A stretch of DNA of 64,000 bases from Butyrivibrio proteoclasticus P6B7. Lineage in GTDB: Bacteria > Bacillota > Clostridia > Lachnospirales > Lachnospiraceae. Made by a program: the position numbers and the translations under genes. Below the pieces are notes generated by a model. It was given only the letters and a program-made list of their open reading frames with translations, was not told where the DNA came from and made no database searches. Location of the stretch: positions 20,875-84,874 of the forward strand of contig NZ_JHWL01000019.1 in NCBI RefSeq assembly GCF_000622085.1, written 5' to 3'. Below, piece after piece: positions 61,852 through 64,000 of this stretch (the stretch's first letter is position 1; every line of letters starts with the position of its first letter).

Positions 61852-62919
61852 ATGGAAAAGACAAAGCGATATCTTTCAATATATGAACAAGTCCGGGAGG
61901 ACATCATATCAGGCAGATACACCGTAGGTAGTAAGCTCCCTTCAAAGCGTGTCATGGCTGAAAGCATGGGCGTTAGCGTCATTACCGTTGAACACGCCTA
62001 TGAGCTCCTCATGGAGGAAGGCTATATAACCACCAGGGAAAAGAGTGGGTACTTTGTCATATTCGATGATAAGGATATCTATACGCCTGCTGTAACTATG
62101 CCGATTGTGCGTGTTAAAAGTGAAAAGAAAAACAATTCACAGAAGATTGACTTCTCCTATTCTATCTACGCCAAGACAGTCCGCCGTGTCCTTAGTGAAT
62201 ACGATTCCTACATCATGGAAAAATCTGATAAAAAAGGCCTGTTGCAGCTTCGTACTGCCCTTTGTGAATATCTTGGAAGGAGCCGCAGAATATCCGTTAC
62301 TCCAAAGCAGATCATCGTTGGTGCAGGAGCAGAGTACCTTTACGGACTGATAGTTCAGACCTTTGGTCGTGAAATAACATATGGTATTGAAACGCCCTCC
62401 TACCCCAAAATCACCAAGGTTTACGCTTCAGGTGGAGCTAAACTTGAATCTCTTCCACTTACCAACGATGGAATTGACAGTAAAGACCTTTGGGCTGGCC
62501 ACATGAATGTCCTTCACATTACCCCATACCGAAGCTTTCCATCTGGCGTTACAGCCTCTGCTTCCAAAAAAAGAGAGTATCTTAAATGGAGCAAGAAGAC
62601 AGACGGTTATATCATTGAAGACGACTTCGAATCAGAATTCACTCCAAGTAGAAAACCCGAAGAAACGCTTTTTTCTATCGATACTGAAGGAAGAGTCATT
62701 TATGTTAATACTTTTACCAGGACAATTGGTAGCTTCATTCGATGCGCTTACATGGTACTTCCCACTAATCTTCTCCCACTATTTGAGGAAAAGATTGGTT
62801 TTTATGAGTGTCCCGTTCCAACCCTTGATCAGCTCGTCCTTTCCGAGCTCATAAACAGTGGTGACTTTGAACGCCACATTAACAGGGTTAGGCGACATAA
62901 CCGAAAAGATAAATCATAA
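61852..62919 (+). CDS. truncated MocR-type GntR/aminotransferase regulator lacking the PLP lysine
   Basis: A 355-residue protein with an N-terminal GntR winged helix (about 1-70: SIYEQVREDIISGRY, SKRVMAESMGVSVITVEHAYELLMEEGYI) and an aminotransferase-fold domain. At the PLP lysine, where relatives read F-S-K-T, this protein reads FTRTIGSFIRCAYMVLP, with Arg in place of Lys. The usual length is about 450-480 residues; this one ends at HINRVRRHNRKDKS, about 100 residues short, and no continuing frame follows. It could be a decaying gene or a regulator that no longer needs PLP. It is divergent from the S-component gene. Confidence 0.85.
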   Translation: MEKTKRYLSIYEQVREDIISGRYTVGSKLPSKRVMAESMGVSVITVEHAYELLMEEGYITTREKSGYFVIFDDKDIYTPAVTMPIVRVKSEKKNNSQKIDFSYSIYAKTVRRVLSEYDSYIMEKSDKKGLLQLRTALCEYLGRSRRISVTPKQIIVGAGAEYLYGLIVQTFGREITYGIETPSYPKITKVYASGGAKLESLPLTNDGIDSKDLWAGHMNVLHITPYRSFPSGVTASASKKREYLKWSKKTDGYIIEDDFESEFTPSRKPEETLFSIDTEGRVIYVNTFTRTIGSFIRCAYMVLPTNLLPLFEEKIGFYECPVPTLDQLVLSELINSGDFERHINRVRRHNRKDKS

Positions 62920-63112
62920 AAGAATGATATAGCATAAACTTCTTAAGATTTCCTTAAGATGCTTTACTTCCATCTTTCCTAATGTTAATATATGTCCCAT
63001 CTGCTCCACTCGGAGCAATCGCTAATACAAGCCTGTAAACGGCCACATTTCATGTACTAGCGATAATTCCAGTTTCCTGCGCAGGATATATATTATTTAG
63101 GAAAGGAATAAA
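62920..63112. other. intergenic after the truncated MocR gene
   Basis: No gene and no terminator. CTTAAG repeats around 62941-62957. Nothing resembling the missing MocR C-terminus was found. Confidence 0.5.
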
Positions 63113-63739
63113 ATGAATACATCTAAAACAAAAGTCCTTACTGAGGAGGCAATCAAGAACAGTCCTCTTAATGACAACATTAAGCAATTACTATTATCTA
63201 TAAAACGTGGCGAAAAGCTTATTCCACTTACTAGTGACATCATGTCCAAAAACGTTCTTTCTCCAGATTTACATCCGGAGCGATTTGACTTTCTAGTTCA
63301 GCGTGTCATGAAAAATGCTAATCTCATCGCAGATAAATCATGCACCAATGAAATCCCACTTGAAAACTACGAATCCAAAAAATTGATTACCGATATCAGC
63401 GCATGGTTGGCAGATTCCGAACTTGCCACCATAGAAATGCAGGCTCTTGCTCAAGAATTCATTTTCAAAAGAGCAGATCTTTTAACTTCCAGAATGCTGA
63501 TGCTCCAATATTCTGCTAAGAATGGTCAAAAAGGGACCGTTAACTTTGATAATGTACCCGGAGTAGTATTGGTAGTACTGATGAAGGAAAGCCCTAATAT
63601 CTTCAAAAGCCATGATAGCAGTCGCTACATTCACAGAGTCACTAATGCAAAAAGTGATACAGGAATGACATTTCCATTACTTAGACAGATAGCCTTTGTA
63701 CAGTTGGATAGTAGAGTAAATAAAGATTCGGAAAAATAA
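63113..63739 (+). CDS. Rpn family PD-(D/E)XK recombination-promoting nuclease / putative transposase
   Basis: A 208-residue protein of the Rpn/PDDEXK_2 type. The nuclease pattern ITDISAWLADSELATIEMQ gives D-x(about 12)-E-x-Q, followed by helix FIFKRADLLTSRMLM. The C-terminal VPGVVLVVLMKESPNIFK and FPLLRQIAFVQLD match the beta-strands of these proteins. AGGAAAGG lies upstream of the ATG. It is 75 bases upstream of an ISLre2-type transposase, consistent with a mobile cluster. Some Rpn homologues help horizontal gene transfer; no activity is shown here. Confidence 0.75.
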   Translation: MNTSKTKVLTEEAIKNSPLNDNIKQLLLSIKRGEKLIPLTSDIMSKNVLSPDLHPERFDFLVQRVMKNANLIADKSCTNEIPLENYESKKLITDISAWLADSELATIEMQALAQEFIFKRADLLTSRMLMLQYSAKNGQKGTVNFDNVPGVVLVVLMKESPNIFKSHDSSRYIHRVTNAKSDTGMTFPLLRQIAFVQLDSRVNKDSEK

Positions 63740-63745
63740 GAAAAG

Positions 63746-63813
63746 GGAAAGCATCATCTTCATGATAAGATTAGATTTGCGAGAAAATAATCTAAGAGAA
63801 GGTGGTGCTTTCC
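63746..63813 (+). mobile_element. hairpin at the left edge of the ISLre2-type element
   Basis: GGAAAGCATCATCTTC (63746-63761) and GAAGGTGGTGCTTTCC (63798-63813) are near-perfect arms, and partly matched inner arms (63767-63778, 63785-63793) extend the stem. It ends directly at the transposase ATG and covers its ribosome site, which would block translation from read-through transcripts. The left end of the element is inferred to be near here; the right end is outside the window. Confidence 0.7.
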
Positions 63814-64000
63814 ATGTACAACAGTATACTACAGTTTATTCAGAAAGATATTAGAGAGATTGAATTAATTGTAAAAGAGCTCCTTGATGGGGAAAGAGAT
63901 ACAGCAGATCTGTCACAGGAGGTGCACAAACGGGTACTGAACCTTGGATGTAGTCTCGTAAGTGAGATATATGAACAGATAGATGAGGAGATATTTGGGA
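63814..64000 (+). CDS. ISLre2-family transposase (partial, N-terminus only)
   Basis: The first 62 residues, starting MYNSILQFIQKDIREIE with VKELLDGERDTADLSQEV, match the N-terminus of ISLre2 (UPF0236) transposases in tone and spacing. GAAGGTGGTG serves as ribosome site. The rest, including the catalytic region, is cut by the right edge. The call rests on N-terminal resemblance. Confidence 0.8.
   Translation, partial: MYNSILQFIQKDIREIELIVKELLDGERDTADLSQEVHKRVLNLGCSLVSEIYEQIDEEIFG

Larger units (their letters stand above)
437..63881. repeat. highly repeated 9-mer AAAAGAGCT, dispersed on both strands
   Basis: Found by eye on the plus strand at 2646, 2849, 6342, 23815, 26227, 35737, 37419, 39983, 40231, 43134, 45744, 49188, 51174, 61067 and 63873, and on the minus strand (AGCTCTTTT on plus) at 437, 2253, 5588, 6795, 7158, 9066, 17099, 19501, 26694, 27269, 28516, 29888, 34448, 37466, 43735, 45485, 49076, 49604, 50598, 51093, 55477 and 57877. 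That is 37 copies, against about one expected for a random 9-mer on both strands of 64 kb. Copies fall in different frames and orientations within genes and once in a riboswitch. Confidence 0.8.

Overview
The window comes from a low-to-moderate G+C Firmicute, most likely a carbohydrate-degrading anaerobe of the Lachnospiraceae (Butyrivibrio/Pseudobutyrivibrio type). This is an inference from strong AGGAGG ribosome sites, T-box, TPP, cobalamin and ZTP leader RNAs, ThiT and other ECF-type S components, AddAB in place of RecBCD, many cytoplasmic glycosidases, and an ISLre2-type element at the right edge. Most genes are on the minus strand; no rRNA, tRNA or CRISPR array was seen.

Layout. 1-10.5 kb: a minus-strand polysaccharide cluster (GH29 fucosidase cut by the left edge, DUF2264 protein, GH88 unsaturated uronyl hydrolase, heparinase II/III-like lyase, discoidin-like protein) with a large TPR protein and a possible phage-type nuclease. 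10.6-21 kb: TPR lipoprotein, RidA, an SGNH/MBOAT acyl-transfer pair, a zinc-ribbon TPR membrane protein, folC, and valS behind a T-box. 21-29 kb: a LysR-linked hydrolase/cyclophilin operon ending in a truncated flavin reductase, then a run of nitroreductase, kinase, acetyltransferase and deaminase genes, one acetyltransferase broken by an amber codon. 29-33 kb: a heterodimeric ABC exporter behind what looks like a leader-peptide attenuator. 33-38 kb: a DUF2974 lipase-like operon, a DinG/XPD-like helicase and a Crh-like protein. 38.7-42.2 kb (plus strand): asnA, hflX, and thiT behind a TPP riboswitch. 42.15-42.82 kb: a 673-bp imperfect palindrome filling the space between convergent thiT and addA. 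42.8-52.2 kb: addA, addB and a GGDEF-EAL protein. 52.3-54.4 kb: separate AICAR transformylase and PurO-type IMP cyclohydrolase behind a ZTP riboswitch. 54.9-58 kb: a BtuFCD-type transporter behind a cobalamin riboswitch. 58.4-61.1 kb: cytoplasmic GH5 and GH13 glycosidases. 61.1-64 kb: an ECF S component, a truncated MocR-type regulator, an Rpn-family protein and the start of an ISLre2 transposase.

How the parts fit. The lyase, GH88 and fucosidase form a plausible intracellular route for uronic-acid-containing, fucosylated oligosaccharides. Purine, thiamine, cobalamin and valine-tRNA genes are each preceded by the expected sensing RNA. Three signals stand out as undescribed as far as I know: the 9-mer AAAAGAGCT, found by eye 37 times on both strands and in different reading frames; the giant palindrome between thiT and addA; and the leader-peptide attenuator in front of the ABC exporter. 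Gene functions are read from motifs only; no database search was run.
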